Shown: positions 30,773-46,100 of the stretch, piece after piece
How positions within the stretch are numbered: the stretch's first letter is position 1
Layout: every line of letters starts with the position of its first letter
The notes under the pieces: model-generated
The model's input: only the letters and a program-made list of their open reading frames with translations
Databases searched by the model: none
Told to the model about the DNA's origin: nothing
Source of the DNA: Symsagittifera roscoffensis
Taxonomy: Eukaryota; Xenacoelomorpha; Acoela; Convolutidae
DNA: 64,000 nt
Assembly (NCBI RefSeq): GCF_963678635.1
Contig: NC_087070.1
Location: 8,282,539 to 8,346,538, forward strand
Direction of reading: 5' to 3'
Position numbers and translations under genes: made by a program

Positions 30773-33700
30773 GGTAAATATTACGATTTTCATTAATTTT
30801 GTACTTGGGTTGTTTTAAATATCTGCTCTTTGTCCTGGTTTCAACTCAGAGTAATGAAAACAGAGTTCACTGTCACTTTAAAATTAATTTTTGCTGGCGG
30901 CATAAAATATAGGAACTGCTGATAACAACAGGCAATACAGAAAAAAAAGAAACAAGTCTTTGCTTTGCTTCACTCACTGCATTTAATAGCTAGGCATATT
31001 GTCGGTCAATATGAACTGGTATTAATATTTTTCTTTCGGTTGAAACAAAATGGTATGATTTTCTATTTCTTTTCTTTCGGTTGAAACAGAAAAAGGGGGT
31101 ATTGACTTTTGTACATTAGTGGAATAACTAACATTAACATCGAATTATCACAGCAATAAACGCCAACTAAAAAAGCGGAGTGAAATTAGCCAAATAAGCT
31201 CAATGAAGGGTCAATGAACAAGGAAGGAGAATGAAATCATCTTCTGATCACGTGTAGCTATTGCGTAATCGGTCATCGGATGAGGAAAAATAGGAAGAAT
31301 TAACGGAAGTTAAAGACTGAAAATTACTGAACAATATATCAAATATTACGCCATGTGGATTGATTTGATTTTCGAGGTTTGGTTTGGCTTGGGTTGCACT
31401 GAAAATTATCCAAAAAGCCAACAATGGTTACTTTAATTTTTGATATATCATCAGATTCAATAAAAAATCTCAAACAATGTTTTTATGATGCTAGAAAACA
31501 TCTTGATGTTTTTTTTCGGATTTTCTGATTTTTGTGAGCTTTTTTGCGAAAAATTGAATTTTGGAAAATTAAAGTGCACAATTCCGTGATCAGAAGAGCT
31601 TCAACTTCACACTGCGTTTGATGGAATGACACAACTAAAAACGCACTCGTAACTAAAAACCGAAAAGCTTTGCTCGTCACTTTTTAAGATTCTAGCACAT
31701 TAGAGGTTTTGAACACTTACGACATCAGAACATAAAGTATGACTCATGATGATAAGAGATGATATACGTACGGCAATTACAGTGCAAGAAAATGTGTAAA
31801 ATTTACTCAAAGTTTTGAACTTGGGTATCAAAACAAATCTAAGCTAAATTATCACAACAACGATCAATAGCTGTTCTCAGTTGATAATCTTCCGCCAAAG
31901 TTTTACTCAATTTTTAAAAACGAATCCTCGTCACTGAATCGTAAAGCACTGAAGTTTGAGGCAACTTTAAGTTTCTTTCAACAGTTTCTAATATTATGTT
32001 TAGTTATCTTCAGTAATAACATTCCATAACTTATGGACCAAACACAAAATGGACTGAAAAAACAGCACTTGACATCTGCAACTGATAGAATTTTTAGGAT
32101 TTATCGTTCGAAAAAGAGGTTCCGTCGAGAATTGATTTTGGTTTAAAGCACGAATGTTTGACTGACTTTGAGCATATTTTGTTATAAAAAGATCTACAAC
32201 TAAGTTTGGTTTGTTTCTAATAAGTTCTAATTAAACCATGGTACCATTACAACACGTAGGCATGTATGTATGTATGGTAATGTTCACAGGTAAAATTAAA
32301 GAACTGGCCGTGATATTACATAAATTCACTTACTATTAGCACAGGTTCAGGTAAGGAAAGTAGCTACCTCAGAAGGTTAAGACAACTGCTAGCTAGTCAG
32401 TAGGCCTCTAATGTCATCTTAGGTATAAAATTAAACTACTATAAAAGGTCCATACAAAACAGCACGTAGCACATAGGTAAGTTTTATAATGATTAACTGC
32501 AATTCTATTTAGGTGTGGTCCACTTTGTTGCTAAGGTTGGGGGAGGATGGGTTTAGTGGTGGGGGGGGGGGGCTAAAAGGGTGGGGGGACAGGAAAGGCG
32601 TGGTACATTGCATGTGCCGTCTCCTGAGTTTAAGGCCTGAGCAAAGTTGTCGCCAGAAAGATGTCTAAAGAAACAAATACGTCACGTCAAATTATTACAT
32701 ATAGAACACAATAACATTGCTAGCTAGCACAAAAACACTCCACGTTCAAAACCTTCTTCCTGTATTTTTTCCTATTTTCCGCGAAAATTTAACTGAAAAA
32801 TCAAGCAAAAAACTGAAGACAAAATTTTTTTATTTAATTTTTTGAGAAACATTGAATTTGTAAAAAAAACCACATTTTTTCTTGAAACTTATGTTTTACC
32901 TAAAAGTTTTTTTACCTAAATCTGATGAAGGAAGAAAATTTTTACTATTACGCCAACCCAAATTAACATAAACTTTAAAAGATACAAGTTGTTTGAAAGT
33001 ATTAGACAATTTTTGAGAATAAGACGACGTGAGTAGCTTTGGTACAACAACACACATTTAACGTACAAGTAGAATACATTTATAGGATATTAAAGTTAAG
33101 ATAAGGTAAAAGTGTACTAAAGATTATTTCAGCTCATTATTTCAGGAGAGGTCATCTAATTAAATGAGCACAAAAACAGTAAAGAGAAGAGTTATAATCG
33201 CTTTGTTTATTATTTTATTACTGCAAAGGATGTGTTTAATAGCACCATGAAATACTCGGAAACAACTCTTAAAATCAAGTTTCACTTTTCTGCAGCCGAT
33301 TAAACCACTGCCACCCACGAATACTGCGAACCAAATTTTAACATCTGCTCCTTTTCAAATATATTTTTTGGCATCTTCGAAATTGACCTTCTTAAACATA
33401 ATTTGACAGCTGAACTCACAGAGATCCAGATAATTTCGCTTCAGTAAGATCTCAGATTTTTCAAGTCAATTCTCGTGTCATTTTCATTGATAGAGCACCT
33501 CTTAAATTGCACGTTTAATCTGTAGATAGGAATCCAGTTCGCGAGACTTCATGACAAGAGCTAATTACAGATTGTTGGTTGTCGTAGTTGGCGCCGCACA
33601 GATAAATTCAAAATAGGTTCGCTGCGGGTCGGTGGTTTGAGTTCGGTTGAGAAGAGCGGGTTGTCCGGCTGAGATTAAAATAGTAGAATAAGTTGTAAAT

Positions 33701-33964
33701 AAAAGGAAGAAACATAAGCAAACATTATCTACTAGTAAGTAAAGTAAGAACAACGCGGTCCATTTCAAGTCGTCATCGCACAACTTCATTCAACCCCCCC
33801 CCCCCACCCCCGTCACTTCAGATCGCTTCAATAATCGACTTTAACCCAACCAGGGAAGAGCTTTGCGGAATGGTATTGGTATGGCTAATTTGCAAGGCCA
33901 AGAGATGCACTGTGTTGGGTGTTATATCGGAGTTGTGAAGCACGAGGTCCGGGGTTCGAGGCTG
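30773..33964 (-). other. 3'UTR and downstream sequence, right copy
   Basis: Mirror of 27375-30572 with very few differences (for example one G fewer in a GTTTGG run). Contains the same C/G-rich block near 32540-32600 and no additional gene. Confidence 0.6.
33206..33219 (-). terminator. Candidate poly(A) signals, right NLK copy
   Basis: Minus-strand AATAAA at 33219-33214 and 33211-33206, the exact equivalents of the pair at 28120-28133. Confidence 0.45.
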
Positions 33965-34107
33965 TTACCAGCCGGCGGGCGAGTGCAGTTCGGATGGCTG
34001 GGCGACTGTAGAATTGGCAAATGACTTGTAGGCGGACGAAGATGGATTAATACAGAGGGGCACTTTGTTGTTCTGCTGATGGTCCATGATGTAGCTGTGG
34101 ATCATAT
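33965..34107 (-). CDS. NLK: NLK exon 7, right copy
   Basis: Protein identical to left exon 7, with one silent TCA/TCC change in the Ser run. Confidence 0.97.
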
Positions 34108-37100
34108 CTACAAACAAAGAAAACAAACAATAATGAATAATGTTTCGCCTTCATCCGTTTTTTTGGTTTATCAACAATCAATTTTAGGGTATTTTTCTAT
34201 TTCAGAAGAGAATTGAGAAAGAGACTTTTTTGCATATCAGTAACTCAGAGTTCTAATGGTTAAATGCTAACTATGGATCACCTCGCAAGAAGTCGCCGTA
34301 CAAATTATGGCTCTGCAATCTTGTATCAACTGCGCATGCAAGTATTATTTCCATTAAGCCCTCCACTCATTTTTTTGAATCATTTGAGGAAATCATTTCG
34401 GATCTCTATCTATTCCCCCCTTTTGCGGAAGGGGGAGATTATTTACTAGGTTAGAACCTAGTCTCATATGCTTAACCATTGAATTATTTAATTATAGGGG
34501 AGGGGAGGCTATTTGTTACTAGGTACCAAAGGGGGATAGTTTAGGAGATCTGTCTTTTCTTCTAGAGATATATCTAGCATTTCTCCAATAACTGTTGCAT
34601 TTGCTTCTGACAGCATCATTTAGGATTAAGGTTGTCACAAAAATAATCAATTTCATTATTGTCTTTCATAAATCTTGTTTGAACATTGGTTTGCATGTAT
34701 CAGAAGAATGAATTGAAATATTGCCCTCAAATTTCATTTTGTCAACTTTGTTTGCATAAAATGGAATATTAATTGAACAACTTGACAGCAAAGGACATAT
34801 TTTTTTCCAAACGGAGTAAAATTTAATTTAGTTCAACTCTATTTTAGAAAAATTTGCACTAATTCTTTTAAAAGCCTGATGAATAGTAAACCTTCATAGC
34901 TCATTATCGAAACTAACAATCAATGATTCGGTTCAACAAACCATAAACATCCATTTTTAAATTTTTCACTAACATCTGAAGAGACATTTCGAACAAAAAA
35001 TTGTCGGAGCTGAAAATGATAACATAATTACTATTTTATAGTAAGCACTCGAAAGTTAATTGAAACTAAGAGTGTCAGATTTGACAAGAGAGATAGTAAA
35101 ATCTATTTTTTCAATCGCGGTTTAAATACACTTGTTTCATTTTTTCATCACATTACTCATAATAGTCATAATATGTACCTTTTGAACTAAAAATATTGAA
35201 TTACGACTACAATATATAATTCATTGCTGTTTTCAAATAGTGTAATCATAGCTCTTTTGTTGAGACGAGATTTTTTCTGTGGTTAATCAATAATTCAATT
35301 GCACACAGTCATAAATTTATTGGTCTGACTAATCCGCAGAATCTCATGAAAAATTGATGGTTTAGAAAATACACAAACAATACATAAGTTTGGCGTGTTG
35401 AAACGCCGCTTCAATGATCCGTCCCATAAACAGACGGTGATGTAAGCACTTTTAAATCCAGATATTACCGACCATATTGAGCGCGCGTTGTCAAAAATGT
35501 AACACGTTCGATCCCATTTTGACCTTTAAATATACTTTTTGCTTTTCAATCCCCTGGAATTTAACATTTCATGACTCTTATGTGTGGCGGTCACAGTATA
35601 ATTTGTACCATTCTATGCATTTTATAACTAAAAAGGTTGAAAAATACTCATGAAATTCTGAAGGCATGAATTTCCGTCTTCTTTTGGTAGTTTGCACGCC
35701 ATTTAGTTGATTAAATGAATAGCGTAATTAAACTACCTTATCAACAGGAGCAATGACTCACATATGTTGATACTGCGAGAAATATAAAATATATATTTTT
35801 TCTGAATTGCTACATAAAATTGGGTGGGACACTAGTCTTTGATAGCCACGCAGCTGATTGAAAATAGTCAAATCACATGGTCCGTACGCGTTTCATATTT
35901 GAGCGAATCATAGGCATTACAGAAGCACTGAGCGAATCATAGGCACAGCAAACGCATTTCAGCTAATCACAGGCACCGCGAAGGTATTGAGCGAATCATA
36001 GGCACTGCATGAGCATATTCAAACAAATAATTGCATGATAAGAAGATTATGTTCGGCCACCACAAAAAAACTCCCACTACTGCTAGAAGAGTATAAGTGA
36101 TTTCAAAAAAAAAGTATATGAGTAAATTATACAGGCTCAAGTGACCAATGAGTACTTACACTTGACATCCTGTATGCTCCTCATTCGCAGCTGGTCTTCA
36201 TAAGAAGCGTCGAAAGCAGTCTCGCATACTGGATCCAGGTCCTTAGAGTAAACCCTGGTTCCATCTCTGGCACTATTGTAGCAGCAGTTACACATACAAG
36301 TGTGGTATCTTAGGCGACCCTCGTCCAGGAATCGGTGTTCCAGGGCACTCTGGATTGAGATTCGCTTCTCTGGAGACCAGGTAAGGAACTGGCTCAAAAG
36401 GTAGATTGCGTGGGGAGGAGCACTGCTGTTGAGGCGGTACAGAGAATTTAGTTGTGGCTGAAACAAAATAATTACAATTCAGGTCTAGTTTCTAAAAGAG
36501 ATAGTTGAAAACATTAGATTTGAATATTTTAGTGATACTGTCATCCAAAGAAAAAGAAAAGATGCAAGTGTGCTGACTTTTGTAGAAAAAAACTCAAGAT
36601 AAGATGCAATTTTCACATTTCGGATTTCTTTTCCAAGACATAAATTAAAAAACTGGATCAAAATTGCATTTTCGTAAAATTTTTGTCATGAAAATGTGGG
36701 GCAAAAAATGAAGCCCATTGTTTTGAGATCTTCCGGTATTTTATTGCACTTATATTAAAAGCTGCATGATGTCTCTCCTACACACCATTATTTCAATGAT
36801 CAATGAAACTATTAAACTAATACAAACATAACTTGTCCAGCATCAATTAAGGTGATAAGTACTTTGCTTTTATCTTAATTTGCCTGTTAGATCACACAGA
36901 CAAAACTTGAGTCTTTTCAGCTTGACCCCATTTGGGTAAACAAGGTCAACATTAATCAGGGTTATCTTGAGCTTACAATTTTGAAATTTAGTTAAGATCC
37001 GGTACGTCTGTAGAATGGTTTAATTCAAGGCCGATTTTCGAAATGTTTGATCAAATTTAACCGATCGAAAGTTTTAGATTTCAGGTCCGATGATCATAAA

Positions 37101-40100
37101 TTGAATTGAATAATAGCCACATTGCGCACTCTTCAGGTTAAAAAGAGAAACTATTTAAATCATCAGAGCCCAACTCACTAAGCATTCGATTCTTTACAAA
37201 TGTCTCAAAGTAATTGAAATTCAAATAATCTGCAATCAAAGTGTTGAACTTACTTACTTAAGCCTACGAACTTTCCTATTTTGGTGTTTCCCTATTCTGT
37301 GGTTTCAAAGAAACATAAGTTTGGTGTCAAAAGAACGTACGAAGGACCAACCCCACTATACTAACATTAGATATAAGAGTAGAGCGATAAATAATACCAT
37401 TTGGTGGCATACTACACGTTGATCAATCACAGACTGTGTTTTCTTTATAGGTGAACCTAAATGTTAGTTTACCTTGTCCTGAAATAAGAACCGCACGTGA
37501 ACAAGAAATCAAGCGTTCAAGGTAAAAGCCACGTGAAAACAGAAAGGGGAAGCGGCCTGCACGAAGAAAAATTAGAAAAAACACAAGCCAGTCAGCAGAA
37601 AAAAGGGATTATTCTCAAATCTGATTAGCTCAAAACAAAGCAACCAGTGATTTTCAGACAAACGGCAAAAAAGTTGACATTATTGCTATTTCAGGCTCGA
37701 GGTAACATCAAATTGATTTATTTTTTCTATAAATTTTATGAAAATCAAGCTTTATACTAGCAGAAAAGTTCACCCCAATAGAACAAACATAGCGAATAGA
37801 CAGTTGGAAAAGAGTCAACGAACGCAAGTAAACAGAAAAAATACTGACTTTGTTTTTTGAAAAAATCTCAACTTTCGAATTTCAAAAAAAATAGACAACC
37901 TGAAAGCTCTTTGAATTTCTAGAACAATTTATGATTGGCACTTTTTAGATAAAATTAACTCAACTTAAGAAAACTGGATCAATAAGCGAAATTTTATTTC
38001 GCTGAAAAATCTGAAATTTGAATTCCACTTTCGAAACCAGAGTTTGATCACGTTTTTCGTTACTTTTAAACTTTTGCTGTTCACTAGTGAAGTTTGCCTT
38101 CACTTTAACAAAAGTAATAAGTGAACTTAAAAAGAAATCAAAACTGAAACCGCGAAAAGTAAACTTGAGCCTGAACAAATTTTAAGACTTTTCTTGAAAA
38201 AAATCATCGCGACCTATTTAAGAGTCTGAATTTTATTCATGGACATTTAAAAATGCCAAACAAGTAGTTAAAAAATAACGCGCAGACAATTGGAAGAATA
38301 TCTCTTCCTCAAGAATAACTCAAGAACACAAAAATGACAAACACTTTTAAAAAAATTTCAAGTTTTGGGTTTCAAAGAAAAAATCTATCACCTTTAGCTC
38401 TTTGAACTCCAAAATGCTATTATGATTGACACTCGCCGGTAAAACCAACAAAATTTCAGAAGACGGGAATAATTTTTTATTGAATAGTCCTGAATACTCC
38501 TTTTGCCCTATAATGTCTATAATGTCTATGAAAAAATTTTTGGTTCAAAAGAATGACGAAATTTTTGAAAAACAAAAATTTAGTAAATGATTAAAACGCG
38601 TTAATATATCGCGCGTTAATATTCCCAAATTGCTAAAAGTCAAGCCCTTATCATTTTTCAAAAATGATCGGTCATACAATATCTGTTTATTTTCGAGGTT
38701 AGCGCATCGATATCTTTCGGATGATATAAAAAATTTTGTCGAAAGCTGCTAGTCAAAAAGCTGAAATTTGAAGCCGCATCAAGTAAACTTATTCCACTAC
38801 TTTGATCAAAATTTGGATATATCAAATGGCCGGGAAAATAAAAAAAACTACTGAGCACCAAAAATGTCCATTTATAACCCGAAATTGACGGCTCTCGAAA
38901 AAATAGAAAAACCCAAGTACTAGAAAGCGCCTTTTGAAGCAAGATAAATTACAATGAGAGCGGTATCATACCATGCTTTATTAATCGTCATTAAGATTTT
39001 TTTGAAATAGAAGAAAAAAACAGAAAAATTTGTCTGAATAGCACTTTTGTGAACTGATTTTCGATTTTCAGTAGGAAATTGAAGTACTAGATCACTCACA
39101 TCGAATCAGTTTTTTTAGAACAGGTTTAGGATAATTAATTTTCATATTTCTAATTTGAAACTCAATTTCACTTCATTGAAACCAAATGACTCATTAAGCT
39201 CTAATGGCTACCCTGGTTCTCTTTACTTGTGATAACTATTTGCAAAAGTGTTTTTTCTTCGTAGCAAAAAAATTTGCACGAATTTTAAAAATTGAGAACA
39301 AAACTTTAATTTGACAGGATACAGATTTTCTAGTGCTCCTATTCATTTGAAGGTGAGCAAAAATATACACCCAGAAATATGACAAAGTTTTGGGTTGGAT
39401 TGGTTTACTTTAGCTTAGTAAAAGTCTCAGAAGATCGATTACTTTACCACAAGAAAGACAACGCACAGTTGGTCAACAGACTTAGACATCAAAGCTCTTT
39501 TCACCTCATACAAATTCACCTCTGTTGTGTATTCTGTACAACTAACCAGCTTTGATTAACCAGTTTGTCAGATCAGAAAAATAGAGCTTTGATTGATCGA
39601 GAACGAATACCGAACAAGTATAGTAAAAGTACTGCTGGTTTTAGATAGATCTGTTATGTGACTACCATGTTATGAGATCAAGTTAGCAGTTGTAGGTCAG
39701 TTAGTTTATATAAATTAAGTGAAGAAACCGCCGCGACATTAAGTTCGTTCATACCTGAAGTGAACTTTTGTTCATGCCGGTGTCTTAATCCAACTGTCAC
39801 GCTTCAATTCATTTCCATTTTACCTACACCTAGATTATGGGCATCAGCAATAAGCCGACAGGTTTTAGAGCAGAAATTAATCCAACCATTTTGCTAACTT
39901 TTTCAGAGAAAAAAAACGAAATTTTGAATTAAAATCTGCGAGGGAATGAGCCGGGGCATGGTAGCGCTCAGCTCCTCGAACCATTAAAATTTTCCACTTA
40001 AGCCATTAACCAATCAACTTGAGTTGTTTTCAAAAAAAATGTTTTGGTTTTTTTAAATTAGTTTATACGCTTTGTTCTAAGGTAAAAACAAAACCAAAAA

Positions 40101-43100
40101 AAAACTTCGCAATAAAAGCTGGAGTTTAAATCTTCGTGTTTGAGAACTTCTGCTAAATGTAATAGCTTCTTAATTTTTACCCTTTTTCCTCTATTTGCTT
40201 AAGTTAGCGAAGTTCTAAAAACAGTTTTGGGGTTGGTTGTCAATTACCGCCTAACAGAACTTGAATGCGGTTTAGGACGATAAAACCACGTCACTTCAAG
40301 AAACAAAACTTCGAGTTGGGTTTCTAGCGGCAAACCCTTAAAATAGGCTTCCAATAGGGTAAGGTTGGTGCATAAAAGCGAAACAAAACTCGAAATTCCT
40401 CAAGTGTTAGAAAGCTTGAAATATTTCTGGGCATTTTAGAACAATAGCATAATAACCTCGATCTTCAAATCGCGTTTTGAAGCGTCAAAAACATTCCACA
40501 TGAAGTTGAAGAACAAGCAATAAAATATGTCTCGACTTTCGATTGTTGTGGTTTTATGACCGAAATGCTTCATGGCTAGACAAAATGTACAATACAGTCA
40601 TAAATTTTTGCAAAAAGATCAGCCGTGATTTTGAACCAGTTTAACTGAATCTTCCGCAAGGCATCCAATTTCTTATAAACTATAATTTATGGCCCGGAAA
40701 AAGAACAGGATTTCTATTTGTGGGACTGATATCGCCATGGGCATTTGGGAGCTATAAATACAAAAAATATATTACCAACACCTTCTAGCAATTCCTGCAA
40801 AAACCGATGAATTTTAATTAGGATAACTAAAAATAAAACATAGCCGACTGACAGTTGGAAAAAGAAATGAACACAAGGAAACAAGAAAAGTTTACTTGTT
40901 TTTTTTTTGTAAAATGCGAATTTAAACGAAAAAAATTACTTGCGAATTTAAACGAAAAAAATTATGCCCTTAAAGCACTTTGAATTTCTGAAACATTTAT
41001 GATTGATACTTTTTCAATGCAATTAACTCAATTTGAGAAAACTGGAGCAACAAGTAAGCTTTTTATTCCGCTGTGAATCTGAAAATTAAAACCAATTTCA
41101 CAAACAGACGTTCGTGACCTTTACACTTTGGTTGTTCGATAGATGTTTGCCTTCCTTTAAACAAAGAAAATGAACTGAACTTAAAAAGAAATCAAAGTCA
41201 AACCGCGAAAAATTAAAATTGAGCGTGAACAAATTTTAAGACTTTTTCCTAAAAAAAATCAGCAATACCAAAGCCTATATAAGAGTACTCACTACATTCA
41301 TTAATCTGAAAAAAAAGCATCCAGATTTTTGCAGAAAGTTGTCTTATTTTTTTGCTTGACACCGTATAAATTACAAAAGCATCGGGCGCAAATTAAATCA
41401 CGGTTCACATGTACCCAAATTTTTCAGACAGCAGCTTTTTAGAAAATTGCGCTACACGGAAAATCTACCTGTCTCCCGCGTGCGATAAAAACTTCAAAGA
41501 CGTATCATCAATCACAGTTTTTGATTTGAATGTCTAGAAGGGTAAAAACAGATTGAAATTACAGCAGGATAAAATAGGGCTTTCATTTTAACGAGAAATT
41601 TCACCCCACGAAAGACTAATTGGAAGAAAAACACACATTTTGTACCTTGTAACAAACTCGTTTTCTTTCCAATTAACGAACTGTTTCTTTTTCCCATTAG
41701 GGGAGGGGGACAATTCTTAAGAAGATCCCGAAATTGCTGCGCTGAGATAAGGCGAAAAATCTACTGCTGTAATACATACCACTTTTCTAGATTGTGATAA
41801 AACATGTCGTCTTGCAGGTTCACATGCATTCTTCAACTCCATGTCTGGCGGTGTTCCCAGCAGGTCAATGATGAGATCCAGCTGGACAACTGGACTGGAG
41901 GCCTGGAACAGGATCCGACGACTGAGGAGTTCTGCGAAGATACAGCCCACAGACCACGTGTCTATTGAGGAGGTGTAAGTCGTGGCGCCCATCAGTAGTT
42001 CGGGTGCCCTGCAAAAAAAAAAACTGATGATTTAACGCTTTTCAAAAATAAAAATGTATCACTTAGCAATGTTTCTCTATTACAAAAAAAATGTAGCAGT
42101 AAATTCTGATCATTTATCAATTTTCAAAATTAACCAAAAATTGTAGCAGCAAAAAATGATGATTTAAATTTATCCAAGGCTGGTAAAAAAAATTCAAAAT
42201 TGTGAACATTTTAACCTGTAAATTATCAAAAAAGACATAACTCGTTTAAAACACATTTCAGTGTTAAGTTGAGATCAGCTCATTTGTTTAGTTTGATGAA
42301 AAGAAATTGTAAGTTTTTTCTGCCACCTCAGCGCTCATTGATCTACTGAATGTTAACCGGAGTTTGAAAAAATGCATTCAAGGCCAGCGCTTAAACATAA
42401 ATTCTCACCAATAAAGTTTTATTTAGGCCTAATTTTACTCCTGATTGAAACCAAGCCATGGTTCCGACTTTTTTGAAGCTTCATTTGTTATTTTGTCGGC
42501 ACTGAATTAGTTTAAGTAATAACATGCTATTTTGACCCCTGCAAAACTTGACGGTCCTAAAAAGGTAGCAGCAAAAAATGGTAATTTATCAGTAGTAAAA
42601 TTGCTTTTATGCAAAAAATTTTGATGCAGCATAAGATTAACCTTTATGAGCTAGAAAAAAGCTCTTATCAAAAAAGTTTTGCGCGATGATTTTTTATCAG
42701 CTAAAAAAATTACTCTTATCCAAAAAATAAGTTATCAGTAAAAAAATAATTTATCTGTTAGCGAAAATGCTCTTATCCAAAAAAGGTGCAAAAGTATTTT
42801 ATCAGTTAGCAAAATTGTAAATTGCTCTTAATCAATACAATTTTGCATTTACAAAAAATATTTTTTATCATTAAGCAAAAATGCTTTTACGAAAAAATGT
42901 TTTGGTGTAAGCGGAAAAATATTCAATGAAGAAACTAATTTTGTACCAAAATAAAAAAAATGTTCAATAATTTTTGTAATTGTAACCTGAAAAAAACAAG
43001 GGAATTTAAAATGAAAGATGTTAGGAGCAACAATTATCAAAAATAGCCAACAGACAGTTGGAAAAGTGTCAATAAACGCAAGGAAATCGAAAACATATAT

Positions 43101-46100
43101 AGACTTCAACTTTCGAGAAATCGAGAAAAACTTCAACTTTCGAATGTCAAAGAAAACAATGTAAGATCTTAAAGCTCTTTAAAATTCAGGAAAACTAATT
43201 GATGGACATTTTTTGATTAAAAAACACCCAATTTGATAAAACTGGGTTAAGATAATTTTTTTATTCTGCTGGGAAATCTAAAAGTTGGATCCTAGAAGTC
43301 AAAATTAGAAGTAGTTGATGTTGACGTTTTTTGCTCCATTTTCACTTTTGTAATCGGAGAGGTTTTCGTTTTACCGAATGAATTTAAATGTAATTTAAAT
43401 GAAACACATAGCCAAAAAGCAGTTGGAAAAGAGTCAATGAATGCAAGAAAAAATCTCACTTTCGAACTTCAAAAAACTAGATGCTCTTAAAGCTCTTTGA
43501 ATTTCTAGACACCAATTTATAGACACCAACTTTCTGATAAAATTTGAGAGAACTGGATAAAAACAACTTATATTTCGCAGGGAAATCTGAAAACTAACTT
43601 CCATTTTTAAAACTAGAAATCGATCACGTTTTTCTTGACCTTAAGACTTTTTCTGCTCAATAGTAGAGTTTGCTTTACTTTTAACAAAAAATGAACTGAA
43701 ATTAAAAAGGAATTAAAAGTCAAAACGCGAAAAAATCAAATTTGAGCCTGAATAAATTTTAAAGAGTTTTCTCCAGAACAAAAAATGAAAAAAAAAATCC
43801 TCGCGACCTATATAAGAGTCTGAACTACGTTCATCGACTCTTAATATAATCAAAACTCAAACCGCAAAAAAATCATATTTGGAGTTAACAAACTTAAAAA
43901 TATTTCCCGTAAAAACATCAACACGTCACTTGTCAATGTCTTCATTACTTTCAGTGACACTTGGAAATATCACCATTTAGTGGCACTTCAAAAATCGCAA
44001 TTAATATACCTGTAGTATTGCGTGACGACCTCTAACGTCATGTTGCGGCGTGAGTTGGGTTCAATTTTGCGGGCGAGGCCGAAGTCGCAAATTTTGAGAC
44101 AGCAGTTCGAGTTCACAAGCAGATTTCCGGGTTTGATGTCCCTGTGAATTACTCCAGACGAGTGGATGTATTTCAGACCTGAAACAGAAAAAATTATCTC
44201 AAAGCTCAGGAACAGAAAACCTCAATCAAATAATCTTTCTCAAAACTATAGAAACAGAATCCCAGCAAGGCAATTTAAACATTGCCCTTAAAAAGTAACA
44301 AACAAAAAGTAAACAAATATCAACAAATAAACGTTCATAACAATCAAAAAAATCGAACCAAAAAAATTCGACTTCGGAGAGTTTTCGCTTGAAGGTGGAT
44401 TAAAAACAGTGTCATTCAAAACTGTTATCATGAAAAACAAGAACTGAAGAAGCCTAAGCGAAGGACTACTAACGCACACAAGGATTGCATATATCTCTTA
44501 AGACTTGGTTAATTGGGTTTATCAAACTGCATATAACTGCCTCGATCCCAAGTTTAGAACGTTCCCATAGTACATGAGAGCAAAACTTCGGACTAAGAAC
44601 CAAACAATTTGCAGGCTACTTTGCAACGAGCGACGACATATTTTTGTTTGTTTCCTGATTCTTAATATTTAATATTTTAAAATGTCTAACAGATACTAAA
44701 TCTTTCCAATCAGAGATATTTTCAAATCTCTGTAAGTTGGAGACTGCAAACGCCGCGCATTGAACTGACAGTCTACTACTCAAAAACAAGAAGGACAGTA
44801 GTTATGAACAAGTATAAATACAAAAAGCGATCAACTAGTTTGTTTATACCAATTAGACCTTGTGGCCCGCGAACTTAATCTCCAATCCTCAGTTGACAAT
44901 TCAGTCCCATTTATTAACTGTCATTTTCGAAACAAACGGATCAAAAACATTTGGAGATAAATAGGCCAGTCCAACTGCCTTTTGTCAAGCTAATGTTCGT
45001 AATTGGAATAGACTTATTAGAGTCTCCCATTCTCTCGATCTTTATTTCTGTAGTCTAGTTTTTTGTGGGGGGGGGGGGGGGGAGAAAAAGAGTTTACTCT
45101 TGAGTTGGATTGCTTGCTACATTCCTTGGCATGACGAGCAAATAGATGAAAGCTTCTATCAACTCTTTCTAGAACAACTGCTGTCATTTTTGGCTCAATA
45201 AACGCATGTGAAAAGATGCGACAAACAACAGGGGGGCGTATATGCCACAGGAGCGAAAGTTTCATTCTTCAAATACTTGGATTTGGATATCTTTATTACT
45301 TTTATTATTGTTGTCGACCAATTAGCTATCAAAACACGACCGACATCGGAGTAAAAAAAAACGAATTCCTTCTATGGAATTTAAATTTTCATACAAACCT
45401 ACCAATGTCTACCACCGATTTTCATCTATCAATATACTTTTATTTAAATACACGCCACAAGACAAGATCTTATGATGGACACCTAACGTTAGGATGAACT
45501 ACGCTTATGTAAAGAAACGCAAAAAGTTAAGTTTGATTTATAGACACTTTAGGCCAAATACAGACAACGTCATGCCATGTCAAGTCGCATTTGACCGGCA
45601 GATGTCACAAGATTTCTGAAGTCTAAGCTCTAGTGCAAGTATAGATCTCTTGGAATGCAAATAAAAAAGCATGGGAATCACGTGGCTAAGCACGAGATAT
45701 CATAGCCATATTTAGTTGAAGGTTGAAATCAACTGATCCGATTTCTCGGAACGATTTAGACGTATTACATATAGATTTTACAACAATTAATGATAAAAAC
45801 TGATAAAAATGATTTTCAAAAAAAGAATCCCAAGATTGAAATTGAACCATTTTCCTCTTTTTATCCGTCCAACCATCATACGAAATACTTGATCACGTTG
45901 AATTGGGTTCAAGTGCATGATAAATTAAAATAGTTTGAGAATTTTATATCATTAACGAGCTTAATTTACCATATAATTACGAAAAACGCAAGCAAAAGAA
46001 ATCCCACCTCATATATATTTTGAAGAAATTAGTGAAAAAATGGCAATAGAAAAATCCAGGTAATTTTGTCCTTTTATCGAGTGATTCAGATTCAATTTAC

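Larger units (their letters stand above)
36458..41779 (-). other. NLK intron 5, right copy (5.3 kb)
   Basis: 29 bp longer than the left one; contains repeat copies E, E2 and D. More substitutions and small indels than other tracts, for example 36470-37100 and 40900-41400. Confidence 0.9.

Noticed and set aside
30527-30818. Two 88-residue open frames across the N gap
   Set aside because: They consist mainly of unknown residues from the 200 N; they are artefacts of reading through the gap.
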